A stretch of DNA of 64,000 nt from Tabrizicola_A sp965284335 (GTDB lineage: Bacteria; Pseudomonadota; Alphaproteobacteria; Rhodobacterales; Rhodobacteraceae), in assembly GCF_965284335.1 (NCBI RefSeq), contig NZ_OZ260076.1; one strand, 5' to 3'. This document shows positions 42,831 to 51,283 of this stretch, piece by piece (the stretch's first letter is position 1; every line of letters starts with the position of its first letter). The translations under genes were made by a program, and so were the position numbers. The notes beneath the pieces were generated by a model that did no database searches, had not been told where the DNA came from, and saw nothing but the letters and a program-made list of their open reading frames with translations.

Positions 42831-44078
42831 ATGAAACGCTATTCGGTCTTTGCCATCGCCAAACAAGCGATGAACTATCATCTCGGGTGGGAACGGGCCT
42901 GGGCCTCTCCGGCACCGAAGAAGGAATACGACGTCATCATCGTTGGTGCGGGCGGTCATGGTCTGGCGACGGCCTATTATTTGGGCAAAAACCATGGCAT
43001 CAAGAATGTCGCGATCATCGAAAAAGGCTGGCTTGGCGGTGGCAACACCGGGCGGAATACGACGATCATCCGGTCGAACTATCTGCAAGATCCCTCGGCG
43101 GCAATTTACGACAAAGCGCTGAAGCTTTACGAAAACCTCAGCCAAGATCTGAACTACAACGTCATGTTCAGCCCCCGGGGCCTGTTGATGCTGGCCCAAA
43201 CCCACCATGAGGTGCGGGGCTATCTGCGCACGGTGCATGCCAATATGTTGCAAGGCGTGCAGACCGAATACATCACGCCTGCCCGCGTGAAAGAACTCGT
43301 GCCAATCATCAATATCGACGGGCCGCGCTATCCGATCTTGGGCGCGCTTTACCAGCCGCGCGGTGGCACGGGGCGGCATGATGCGGTGGCTTGGGGCTAT
43401 GCGCGGGCCTGTTCGGCCATGGGGATGGACATCATCCAGCAAACCGAGGTTACCGCCGTGCGGTCCGAGGGTGGCGTGGTCAAGGGCGTCGAAACCTCTA
43501 AAGGCTTTATCGGCTGCAAGAAGCTGGGTGTTGTGGTGGCGGGCCATTCGGGCCAGCTGGCCGAAATGGCGGGCTTCCGCCTGCCGATCGAAGCGGTCGC
43601 GCTGCAAGCCTTGGTGTCCGAGCCGATCAAGCCTTGCATGGATGTGGTCGTGATGGCCAACACCGTGCATGGTTACATGTCGCAATCGGACAAGGGCGAG
43701 ATGGTGATTGGTGGTGGCACCGACGGGTTCAATAACTTTACCCAGCGCGGGTCATTCCACCACATCGAAGAAACCCTGCGCGCACTGGTCGAAACCTTCC
43801 CGATGATTTCACGGCTGAAAATGCTGCGCCAGTGGGGCGGGATCGTGGATATGACCGGCGACCGCTCGCCCATCATCTCGAAAACACCGCTGGGCAACTG
43901 TTTCTTCAACTGCGGCTGGGGCACCGGGGGGTTCAAGGCAATCCCGGGGTCAGGCTGGGCGATGGCGGAACTCATGGCCAAGGGCGAACCGGGGCCGCTG
44001 GCCGAAGAATTCTCGATGTGGCGCTTCAAGGAAGGCAAGTTCATCGACGAGTCGGTGGCCGCCGGGGTGGCGCATTGA
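42831..44078 (+). CDS. soxB: sarcosine oxidase subunit beta
   Basis: FAD-carrying catalytic subunit of heterotetrameric sarcosine oxidase, which turns sarcosine and tetrahydrofolate into glycine, methylene-tetrahydrofolate and H2O2. 415 aa; the dinucleotide-binding motif VIIVGAGGHGLA is near residue 36, and a conserved His in the region for covalent FMN (IIRSNYLQDPS) follows. Start at ATG 42831 after AGGGGCC. It is first of soxB-D-A-G. Confidence 0.96.
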   Translation: MKRYSVFAIAKQAMNYHLGWERAWASPAPKKEYDVIIVGAGGHGLATAYYLGKNHGIKNVAIIEKGWLGGGNTGRNTTIIRSNYLQDPSAAIYDKALKLYENLSQDLNYNVMFSPRGLLMLAQTHHEVRGYLRTVHANMLQGVQTEYITPARVKELVPIINIDGPRYPILGALYQPRGGTGRHDAVAWGYARACSAMGMDIIQQTEVTAVRSEGGVVKGVETSKGFIGCKKLGVVVAGHSGQLAEMAGFRLPIEAVALQALVSEPIKPCMDVVVMANTVHGYMSQSDKGEMVIGGGTDGFNNFTQRGSFHHIEETLRALVETFPMISRLKMLRQWGGIVDMTGDRSPIISKTPLGNCFFNCGWGTGGFKAIPGSGWAMAELMAKGEPGPLAEEFSMWRFKEGKFIDESVAAGVAH

Positions 44079-44083
44079 TGGGC

Positions 44084-44131
44084 GATTTTTCGTCGAAAAA
44101 TCATGGGGTTCGAGTTTTCGTCGAAAACTCG
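44084..44131. repeat. two tandem perfect hairpins between soxB and soxD
   Basis: GATTTTTC-GTC-GAAAAATC (44084-44102) and CGAGTTTTC-GTC-GAAAACTCG (44111-44131) are both perfect stems sharing the TTTTC-GTC-GAAAA core. They lie in the 88-base gap between soxB and soxD. They may adjust the mRNA level of soxB against the downstream genes. They lack T-runs typical of terminators. Confidence 0.75.
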
Positions 44132-44166
44132 TTGCCCCGAAGCGTTGTTCTTATGGGAGAGATCAA

Positions 44167-44490
44167 ATGCTGATCCTCGAATGCCCTTACTGCGGCGTCA
44201 AAGCAGAAGAAACGGAACTTACCCCCGGTTATGAAGCGCATTTGAAGCGTTATGGGCCCGGCTCCTCACCCGAAGAGTTCGAAGCCTATATGTTTGCGCG
44301 CAAAAACCCCAAGGGCGTGCATTTCGAGCGCTGGCGCCATGCCTATGGCTGTGGCAAGTGGTTTTTGGCCGCCCGCTGCACCGCCACGCTGGAAGTGTTC
44401 GGCACTTACCCCGCGCAATCCTCTGCCCCGCCTGCCGATTTGCAGGCCAAGATCAAGGCCAAGCGGCCCAACTGGGAGGGCTACAAATGA
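44167..44490 (+). CDS. soxD: sarcosine oxidase subunit delta
   Basis: Small zinc-binding subunit of sarcosine oxidase, 107 aa. CPYCGVKAE at residues 6-14 and HAYGCGKWFLAARCT provide the Cys/His zinc ligands. GGGAGAG sits just before the ATG. The stop overlaps the soxA start (ATGA). Confidence 0.96.
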   Translation: MLILECPYCGVKAEETELTPGYEAHLKRYGPGSSPEEFEAYMFARKNPKGVHFERWRHAYGCGKWFLAARCTATLEVFGTYPAQSSAPPADLQAKIKAKRPNWEGYK

Positions 44491-47462
44491 GCACCCGTCT
44501 GCAAAAAGGCGGTCGTCTGATCGACCGCAGCCGTCAGGCAACCTTTACCTTTAACGGCAAGCGCCTGACCGGCCACCCCGGCGACACTTTGGCAGCCGCA
44601 CTTTTGGCCAATGACCAGATGTTGGTGGGCCGTTCGTTCAAATATCACCGCCCACGCGGGATCGTCGCCTCGGGTGCCGAAGAGCCGAACGCCTTGGTGA
44701 ATATGGGTGAGGGCGGTCGGTTTGAACCGAACCAGCGCACCACCACGACCGAGCTGTTTGACGGTCTGACCTGCTCCAGCCAGAACCATTGGCCAAGCCT
44801 TGAGTTTGACGTAGGTGTGGTCAACAATTACGCCGCGCGTTTCTTGCCGGCGGGTTTTTACTATAAGACCTTCATTCACCCGCGTTTTGCGTGGAAACAT
44901 GTGTTCGAGCCCATCGTTCGCCAGTCGGCAGGTTTGGGTAAGGCGCCGAAGGATCAAGATGCGGACCGTTACGAACAGGCTTACGCCTTTTGCGATCTGT
45001 TGATCGTCGGCGGTGGTATTGCGGGCCTTCAGGCGGCGCTGATCGCCGGTCAGGCGGGCAAGCGCGTGATCTTGATGGAGCAGACCGCCCATTGGGGTGG
45101 CCGCGCGCCGGTGGATGGCGATGTAATTGATGGTCTTGCCGCTGATGCATGGGTCAAGAACGCCGTGCAAGCGCTTGAAAAAATGTCGAATGTGTCGATG
45201 CGCACGCGTTGCATGGCGGCGGGTGTCTATGACCATGGCTATATCTTGGCCGATGAGAAAGTCGCCGATCATACCCCCGGCGATGGGCGGCCAAAGCACC
45301 GTCTGTGGCGCATCCGTGCAGGCAAGATCATCACCGCCACGGGCGCGATTGAACGGCCCTTGTCCTTTGCGGGCAATGATATTCCCGGTGTCATGCTGGC
45401 CAGCGCGGTGCGTGACTATGTGGTGAATTTTGCCGTCTCGCCGGGTGATCGCACGGTGATCGCCACCAACAATGACGACGGTTATCGCACCGCCATCGCC
45501 TTGAAAGAGGCGGGGCTTGAGGTGCCGCTGGTGGTTGATGCGCGCAGCAATCTGACCGGCGATTTGCCTGCAAAAGCCAAGGCAATGGGCATCCGCGTTG
45601 AGGCGGGCCGGGCCATTGTCAAGGTCAAGGGTGGCAAGCGTGTAACTGGCGTTGCCATTGGCTTGCAAGCCGGTGAGGGCGCGGTCATTGAAGAGGTGGC
45701 ATGCGACGCGGTTGCCATGTCGGGCGGCTGGTCGCCTGTGGTCCATCTGTGGAGCCATTGCGGCGGCAAGCTGACTTGGGACGAGGCACAGGCGCATTTC
45801 CGCCCCGATGCCACCCGCCCGCCAACCAATCAGGACGGCGAAGCGATGGTGATGGTTGTCGGGTCTGCCAATGGCCATCTGTCGGCTGCTGCCGCTTTGG
45901 CCGATGTGGGCGCGCAGATGGGTGCCAGCGCATCGACCGCCGCGGCCGTGTCGGAGGCCCCGATGGAGGCCGTCTGGATCATGCCGCAGGGCGCGGATGT
46001 GAAGCTGAAGTCGAAAATGTGGCTGGATTATCAGAATGATGTGAAGGTTTCTGACGTTCAGCTGGCCGCGCGCGAGGGCTATACATCGGTTGAACATACC
46101 AAGCGTTACACCACGCTGGGCATGGCCACCGATCAGGGGAAACTGTCGAACATCAACGGTCTGGCCGTCTTGGCGGGCGCCTTGAACGACAAGATCCCCA
46201 ATGTCGGCACCACCACCTTCCGCCCGCCCTATACGCCTGTGACCTTGGGCGCGCTGGCTGGCGAAAGCCGGGGCGAGATTTTCCAGCCCCTGCGGATGAG
46301 CCCGATGCATGGCTGGCACGAAGCCAACGGCGCCTATATGGAGCCGGTGGGTCTTTGGCGCCGCGCCTATTGCTATCCGCGTGCGGGGGAAAACCATGAA
46401 CAGGCCGTTAACCGCGAAATCCTGAACGCGCGGGAAAATGTCGGGCTGCTCGATGCCTCGACCCTTGGCAAGATCATTGTCAAAGGGCCGGATGCGGGCC
46501 GTTTCCTCGACATGCTTTACACCAATGTCATGTCGAACCTTGGCATCGGCAAATGCCGCTATGGTCTGATGTGCAATGAGCAAGGCTTCCTTTCCGATGA
46601 CGGCGTGGTGATCCGGCTGGCTGAGGACACTTGGCTGTGCCACACCACCACCGGCGGGGCGGATCGGATCCACGCTTGGATGGAAGACTGGCTGCAATGC
46701 GAATGGTGGGATTGGCAGGTTTACACCGCCAACGTCACCGAAGAATATGCCCAGATCGCCGTGGCTGGCCCCAAGGCCCGCAAGCTGTTGGAAAAACTGG
46801 GCGGCATGGATGTGTCGAAAGAGACGCTGCCCTTTATGACCTTTGTCGATGGCATTTTGGCGGGTCTGCCGGTGCGGGTGCATCGCATCTCGTTCTCGGG
46901 CGAGCTGTCCTATGAAATCGCCACCCCGGCAGGCTATGGCCGCGCGCTATGGGAAAAGCTGATCGAGGCGGGGGCCGAATTTGGCGTCATGCCTTATGGC
47001 ACCGAAGCCATGCACATCATGCGGGCCGAAAAGGGCTTTATCATGATCGGCGACGAAACCGACGGCACAGTCATTCCCCAGGATTTGAACCTTGGCTGGG
47101 CGATTTCCAAGAAGAAGGCGGATTATCTGGGCAAGCGCGGGCAGGAACGCACCTATCTCGCCAGCCCTGACCGCTGGAAACTGGCCGGGTTTGAGGCGCT
47201 GGATGGTTCTGTCATTCCCGATGGCAGCTATATCATCGCCGATGGTTTCAACGGCAATGGCCAGCGCAACACCCAAGGCCGCGTGACATCCACCTATTAC
47301 AGCCCGACCTTGAAAAAGGGCATCGCGATGGGTCTGATCAAGGGCGGTATGGACCGTTTGGGCGATGTGGTCGAGTTCAACACGCTGACCACCGCCACGG
47401 TGAAGGCGCGGGTCGTGGACCCGGTGTTCTATGACAAGGACGGGGAGAAGGGCAATGCGTGA
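44487..47462 (+). CDS. soxA: sarcosine oxidase subunit alpha
   Basis: 991-residue large subunit that binds NAD and tetrahydrofolate. The N-terminal 2Fe-2S-like fold without cluster cysteines spans about residues 15-110 (ATFTFNGKRLTGHPGDTLAAALL), the dinucleotide-binding LLIVGGGIAGLQAAL lies near residue 171, and a C-terminal aminomethyltransferase-like domain (GCV_T) fills about 600-985. Start at ATG 44487, overlapping soxD, with GGGAGGG upstream. Confidence 0.96.
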   Translation: MSTRLQKGGRLIDRSRQATFTFNGKRLTGHPGDTLAAALLANDQMLVGRSFKYHRPRGIVASGAEEPNALVNMGEGGRFEPNQRTTTTELFDGLTCSSQNHWPSLEFDVGVVNNYAARFLPAGFYYKTFIHPRFAWKHVFEPIVRQSAGLGKAPKDQDADRYEQAYAFCDLLIVGGGIAGLQAALIAGQAGKRVILMEQTAHWGGRAPVDGDVIDGLAADAWVKNAVQALEKMSNVSMRTRCMAAGVYDHGYILADEKVADHTPGDGRPKHRLWRIRAGKIITATGAIERPLSFAGNDIPGVMLASAVRDYVVNFAVSPGDRTVIATNNDDGYRTAIALKEAGLEVPLVVDARSNLTGDLPAKAKAMGIRVEAGRAIVKVKGGKRVTGVAIGLQAGEGAVIEEVACDAVAMSGGWSPVVHLWSHCGGKLTWDEAQAHFRPDATRPPTNQDGEAMVMVVGSANGHLSAAAALADVGAQMGASASTAAAVSEAPMEAVWIMPQGADVKLKSKMWLDYQNDVKVSDVQLAAREGYTSVEHTKRYTTLGMATDQGKLSNINGLAVLAGALNDKIPNVGTTTFRPPYTPVTLGALAGESRGEIFQPLRMSPMHGWHEANGAYMEPVGLWRRAYCYPRAGENHEQAVNREILNARENVGLLDASTLGKIIVKGPDAGRFLDMLYTNVMSNLGIGKCRYGLMCNEQGFLSDDGVVIRLAEDTWLCHTTTGGADRIHAWMEDWLQCEWWDWQVYTANVTEEYAQIAVAGPKARKLLEKLGGMDVSKETLPFMTFVDGILAGLPVRVHRISFSGELSYEIATPAGYGRALWEKLIEAGAEFGVMPYGTEAMHIMRAEKGFIMIGDETDGTVIPQDLNLGWAISKKKADYLGKRGQERTYLASPDRWKLAGFEALDGSVIPDGSYIIADGFNGNGQRNTQGRVTSTYYSPTLKKGIAMGLIKGGMDRLGDVVEFNTLTTATVKARVVDPVFYDKDGEKGNA

Positions 47463-48006
47463 TCCGGTAGCTCCGCTGGGCAATGCCAGCTTTGACGGTT
47501 TCTGCAAGGTTCGCGAAATCGGCCCCTTGGGGATGATTTCCTTGCGCGCAAAGCCAGAAGTTAAATCCTTGGCCAAGGCGATCAAGGCGGCGGTGGGCAC
47601 CAAGGTGCCCGCGCAGCGCAAGATTGAAATGGCAGGCGATCGTGGTTGTGGCTGGATGAGCCCGGACGAATATCTGCTGATCCTGCCCTATGCCGAGACG
47701 GGGGCCGCGATGGCCGCCATTGCCGAGGCGATGGGCGCAGATCATCATCTGGCCGCTGTGGTATCTGACGCCCGCGCGGTGTTCCGGGTTGAAGGCGAAA
47801 AGGCCGATCAGGTTCTGGCCAAACTCTCGCCGGTGGACTTTGCCACGCTCGAGCCGAATGAGCTGCGCCGCACGCGTGCAGCCCAAGTGGCTGCGGCGAT
47901 GTGGAAGGTGGATGGCGGCTATACCGTTGTCTGCTTCCGCTCTGTTGCCGCCTATATGATGGGTCTTTTGACCCATTCGGCGATGAAGGGCAGCGAGCTG
48001 GCCTAA
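47455..48006 (+). CDS. soxG: sarcosine oxidase subunit gamma
   Basis: Last subunit of sarcosine oxidase, 183 aa. It has the family start with FDGFCKVREIGPLGMISLRA and CGWMSPDEYLLILP. Start at ATG 47455 overlaps soxA by eight bases. A hairpin terminator follows 24 bases after the stop. Confidence 0.95.
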   Translation: MRDPVAPLGNASFDGFCKVREIGPLGMISLRAKPEVKSLAKAIKAAVGTKVPAQRKIEMAGDRGCGWMSPDEYLLILPYAETGAAMAAIAEAMGADHHLAAVVSDARAVFRVEGEKADQVLAKLSPVDFATLEPNELRRTRAAQVAAAMWKVDGGYTVVCFRSVAAYMMGLLTHSAMKGSELA

Positions 48007-48029
48007 GGTCATCTGGAAATTGCTTCAAA

Positions 48030-48055
48030 GGGCTGGCCTAGCGGCTGGCCCTTTT
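48030..48055 (+). terminator. terminator of the sox operon
   Basis: GGGCTGGCC and GGCTGGCCC form a 9-bp stem including two G-T pairs with a TAGC loop, followed by TTTT. It sits between soxG and the convergent tetR gene. Confidence 0.75.
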
Positions 48056-48059
48056 GCAT

Positions 48060-48665
48060 TCAGGGCCGCAAGAGCCGCGAAAAGAGGGTGTCCAGAAAAT
48101 CCCCGGCTTCGGCAAAGGGATCATGGCCCTCGCCCAAAACCGCGCGCACCTGCACGTCGAAATCGGCGTAATGCTGCGTCAGCGCCCAGATCGAAAAGAT
48201 CAGATGATAAGGATCAAGCCGCGCGATACGGCCCTGATCCATCCAGCCGCGCAGGATGGCGGCCTTGTCATCGACGAGCCGTTTCAGATCGCCCTCGATC
48301 GCCTCCATGATGCGCGGGGCGCCTTGCAGGATTTCATTGGCAAACAACCGGCTTTCACGCGGAAAATCGCGCGACAGTTCCAGTTTGCGCCGGACATACC
48401 CCATGATTTCGGCCTGCGGATCGCCTTGGGCATTCAAGGCGCGCAAAGGGTCAAGCCATGTATCCAACAGCCGGCCCAAAAGGGCGGCATGCACCGCCTC
48501 TTTCGAAGGAAAGTAATAGAGAAGGTTCGGCTTTGACAGGCCCGCAACATCTGCGATCTGGTCCAAAGTGGCCCCGCGAAAGCCGTGCAGGGAAAACACA
48601 TCCAAGGCCGCCTCAAGGATATTGGCCGAGTTGCGTTCCTGAATGCGGGTGCGGGGTTTTGTCAT
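48060..48665 (-). CDS. TetR-family regulator, RutR-like (copy 1)
   Basis: 201 residues: TetR helix-turn-helix (ILEAALDVFSLHGFRGATLD, then ADVAGLSKPNLLYYFPSKEA) and a RutR-type C-terminal domain (IFSIWALTQHYADFDVQV). It is clearly paralogous to the regulator at 49260. RutR of E. coli senses uracil and controls pyrimidine use. This copy is converging on the sox operon; its targets may be the pyrimidine genes nearby. Confidence 0.85.
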   Translation of the reverse strand: MTKPRTRIQERNSANILEAALDVFSLHGFRGATLDQIADVAGLSKPNLLYYFPSKEAVHAALLGRLLDTWLDPLRALNAQGDPQAEIMGYVRRKLELSRDFPRESRLFANEILQGAPRIMEAIEGDLKRLVDDKAAILRGWMDQGRIARLDPYHLIFSIWALTQHYADFDVQVRAVLGEGHDPFAEAGDFLDTLFSRLLRP

Positions 48666-48761
48666 CTTGGGGCCAGTTTTGCGCGGTGGGTGGCGCAGGA
48701 TGCTGGAAAATCAGGCGAAATGCAAACAGATGCCCGGCCAGCGTTTTCCCCTTCTCTTGCC

Positions 48762-49226
48762 TCAAAGCCCCTCGATCAACGCTTTGATCCCGGCGACCAC
48801 CAGCTTGTGATCTTCGACCTGCGGCAAGCCTGACACCGTGGCGACCGCCACCACACCCACACCCGCCACCCGAATAGGCACGGACCCACCCTGATCGGCA
48901 TAGTCCTCAGACGGCAACCCATGTTTGGCCAGCGTCTCGCCCTTGTCGCGGTTGCGTTGACCCACGGCCAGCGACGCCTCTTGAAACATCAAGGCCGTGG
49001 CCGATTTGCGCCGCACCCAGCGGTCATGGAACGGGCCAGAGCCGGGCAGGGCGGCATGAAACAAGGTGCGGTCCGCGGTGCGAATGTTGATGACCACGCC
49101 CAGACCTTGGGCCAGATCGACCAAGATCAGCCCAAGGGCGAAAGCGTCCGCTTCCGCAAAGCGGGGCAAGATCAGGCTGGCGGCCTCGGCACGAAGCGCG
49201 TCAGAGGTGGGAAAATCAGGGGTCAT
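48762..49226 (-). CDS. UPF0303 / heme-binding (HbpS/GlcG-like) family protein
   Basis: 154 residues resembling the UPF0303 branch of the GlcG/HbpS fold: LGLILVDLAQGLGVVINIRT, GPFHDRWVRRKSATAL, and the C-terminal GGSVPIRVAGVGVVAVATVSG with LPQVEDHKLVV. Its role is not defined; related proteins bind heme or small molecules. I start at ATG 49226 (MTPDFPTSDAL). It lies between the two RutR-like regulators on the same strand as both. Confidence 0.8.
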   Translation of the reverse strand: MTPDFPTSDALRAEAASLILPRFAEADAFALGLILVDLAQGLGVVINIRTADRTLFHAALPGSGPFHDRWVRRKSATALMFQEASLAVGQRNRDKGETLAKHGLPSEDYADQGGSVPIRVAGVGVVAVATVSGLPQVEDHKLVVAGIKALIEGL

Positions 49227-49259
49227 GACGGGCTTTCGCAAAGGTTTCTGGAAATGGAG

Positions 49260-49892
49260 TTAAATCGCGCCGATCCCGCGCAGGATCATGGTTTTCACGC
49301 TGTCTTTGGCGGCGCGCCATTGGGCATCTGTCAGAGGCTTGCCACCGTTCAAGGTTTCGATCTGATGACCAAAATCGGCATAATGCTGGGTGGTGGCCCA
49401 AAGCATATACAAAAGGTGTTCAGGGTTGACCGGGGCCATCTTGCCCTCATCAATCCAGCGCTGGATGAGGGCCGCGCGCCCGGTGGTCCAGTCGCGCAGC
49501 GTGGTTTCAAGATAATCTTGGATCACAGGCGCGCCGTGCATCACCTCAGAGGCCCAGACCTTTGACCCATCGGGGTGGCGGCGTGAGATTTCCATCTTGG
49601 CGTCAATATAGGCGCCGATCCCCTCAACCGGCCCCGGCGCGCGGTCCATGCTGCCGGCGGCTTGCAGCCAGATTTCAAAGATGTTCTGCACCACGCGGCG
49701 GTAAAGATCTTCTTTGGTGGCAAAGTAGTAATGCAGGTTCGCTTTGGGCAATCCGGCCACATCGGCAATCAGCTGCATCGTGGCCCCACCAAAGCCCGCC
49801 TCGGCAAACACTTTTTCGGCCGCCTGAAGAATGAGCGTTTCATTCTGCTGGCGGATCTCGTTTCGACGAAGGGGGCGGGCGGTGGTCGACAT
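49260..49892 (-). CDS. rutR: TetR-family regulator, RutR-like (copy 2)
   Basis: 210 residues with the TetR DNA-binding domain (LILQAAEKVFAEAGFGGATM, then ADVAGLPKANLHYYFATKED) and RutR-like C-terminal part (LLYMLWATTQHYADFGHQ). Start at ATG 49892. Two sequences closely matching the RutR consensus TTGACCA-N2-TGGTCAA lie just upstream, in the shared control region with the amidohydrolase gene. It therefore probably controls that gene and itself in response to a pyrimidine. Confidence 0.85.
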   Translation of the reverse strand: MSTTARPLRRNEIRQQNETLILQAAEKVFAEAGFGGATMQLIADVAGLPKANLHYYFATKEDLYRRVVQNIFEIWLQAAGSMDRAPGPVEGIGAYIDAKMEISRRHPDGSKVWASEVMHGAPVIQDYLETTLRDWTTGRAALIQRWIDEGKMAPVNPEHLLYMLWATTQHYADFGHQIETLNGGKPLTDAQWRAAKDSVKTMILRGIGAI

Positions 49893-49906
49893 GTTCAAGA
49901 TTTTCG

Positions 49907-49956
49907 TTGACCGGTTGGTCAGGTTGTGGTGCGCTTCACTTTGACCATACGGTCAG
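49907..49956. promoter_or_regulatory. twin RutR-type operators
   Basis: TTGACCGGTTGGTCAG at 49907-49922 and TTGACCATACGGTCAG at 49941-49956. Both match the known RutR site TTGACCA-N2-TGGTCAA apart from one to three positions. Their spacing is 34 bases, centre to centre. They lie between the divergent regulator (start 49892) and the hydrolase (start 50012). Confidence 0.8.
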
Positions 49957-50011
49957 GAAAAGATTCGTCGCAAGGGGCATCAAGACCCGTTCGACACCAA
50001 GGGAGACAATC

Positions 50012-51262
50012 ATGGCCGCACCGGGCGAGAACATCCGCATCAATTCCGCGCGTCTGTGGGACAGTCTGGAAGAGATGGCGCTGATCGGGCCGGGGGTGGC
50101 GGGTGGCTGCAACCGCCAAACGCTGACGGATGCTGACAGCGAGGGGCGGCATCTCTTTCAACGCTGGTGCGAAGCGGCGGGCATGAGCATGGGCGTCGAT
50201 ACCATGGGCAATATGTTTGCCACGCGTCCCGGCACCGATCCGAATGCCTTGCCTGTGTATATGGGCAGCCACTTGGATACCCAGCCCACGGGCGGCAAAT
50301 ATGACGGGGTCTTGGGGGTTCTGGGTGCCTTGGAGGTTGTTCGCTCGATGAATGATCTTGGCATTCAGACCAAACATCCCATCGTCGTGACGAATTGGAC
50401 CAATGAGGAAGGCGCGCGCTTTGCCCCCGCCATGCTGGCCAGCGGGGTTTTCGCGGGCATCCACACCGAAGACTACGCCAAGGCACGCCGCGATCTGGAT
50501 GGCAAAGTCTTTGGCGAGGAGTTGAAGCGCATCGGTTGGGAAGGCACCGAAAAGGTCGGCGCCCGCAAGATGCACGCGATGCTGGAGTTGCACATCGAAC
50601 AAGGCCCAATCCTTGAGGCCGAAGGGAAAGATATCGGCGTTGTCACCCATGGGCAGGGGCTTTGGTGGCTGGAAATCACGCTGACGGGCAAAGATGCGCA
50701 TACCGGCAGCACCCCGATGCATATGCGGGTGAACGCGGGCCTTGGCATGGCGCGGATCACCGAGCGCGTGCATCAGATTGCCATGGCGCATCAGCCGAAT
50801 GCCGTGGGTGCGGTGGGGCAGGTCAAGGTGTTTCCCAACAGCCGCAACGTAATCCCGGGCAAGGTGATTTTCACGGTCGATATCCGCAGCCCTGAACAGG
50901 CCAAGCTGGACGCGATGAAGGCTGAGGTGATCCGCGCGGCCCACGCGGTGGCGAAAGAATTGGGCCTTGGCTGCGAGATTGAAGAAGTGGGGCATTTCGA
51001 CCCGGTGACCTTTGACGCAAACCTTGTGAAGATCGTCCGGCAATCTGCTGAAAACCTTGGTCTTTCACATATGGATATTGTCTCGGGTGCTGGGCATGAT
51101 GCATGTTGGATCAACCGTGTTGCGTCGACGGTGATGATCATGTGCCCTTGCGTCGATGGGCTCAGCCATAATGAGGCCGAGAGCATCAGCCCCGAATGGG
51201 CGGCGGCGGGGACCGATGTGCTGTTGCATTCGGTGCTTGAGGTGGCGCAGGTGGTGACGTGA
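50012..51262 (+). CDS. M20-family amidohydrolase (beta-ureidopropionase / N-carbamoyl-amino-acid hydrolase)
   Basis: Zn-dependent hydrolase of the hydantoinase/carbamoylase type, likely cleaving N-carbamoyl-beta-alanine to beta-alanine, CO2 and ammonia. 416 aa; the metal ligands fall in MGSHLDTQPTGGKYDGVLG (His87, Asp98) and NWTNEEGARFAPAM (Glu132/133), with GAGHDACWINRV and GLSHNEAE later. Start at ATG 50012, after GGGAGAC; the open frame upstream runs through the operators. With the dihydropyrimidinase it makes steps 2 and 3 of reductive pyrimidine breakdown. Confidence 0.92.
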   Translation: MAAPGENIRINSARLWDSLEEMALIGPGVAGGCNRQTLTDADSEGRHLFQRWCEAAGMSMGVDTMGNMFATRPGTDPNALPVYMGSHLDTQPTGGKYDGVLGVLGALEVVRSMNDLGIQTKHPIVVTNWTNEEGARFAPAMLASGVFAGIHTEDYAKARRDLDGKVFGEELKRIGWEGTEKVGARKMHAMLELHIEQGPILEAEGKDIGVVTHGQGLWWLEITLTGKDAHTGSTPMHMRVNAGLGMARITERVHQIAMAHQPNAVGAVGQVKVFPNSRNVIPGKVIFTVDIRSPEQAKLDAMKAEVIRAAHAVAKELGLGCEIEEVGHFDPVTFDANLVKIVRQSAENLGLSHMDIVSGAGHDACWINRVASTVMIMCPCVDGLSHNEAESISPEWAAAGTDVLLHSVLEVAQVVT

Positions 51263-51283
51263 ACGGTTGAAAGGGTGGCCCCC

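Noticed and set aside
44481..46883. An 800-codon minus-strand frame opposite soxA
   Set aside because: Antisense shadow of a well-defined sarcosine oxidase subunit.
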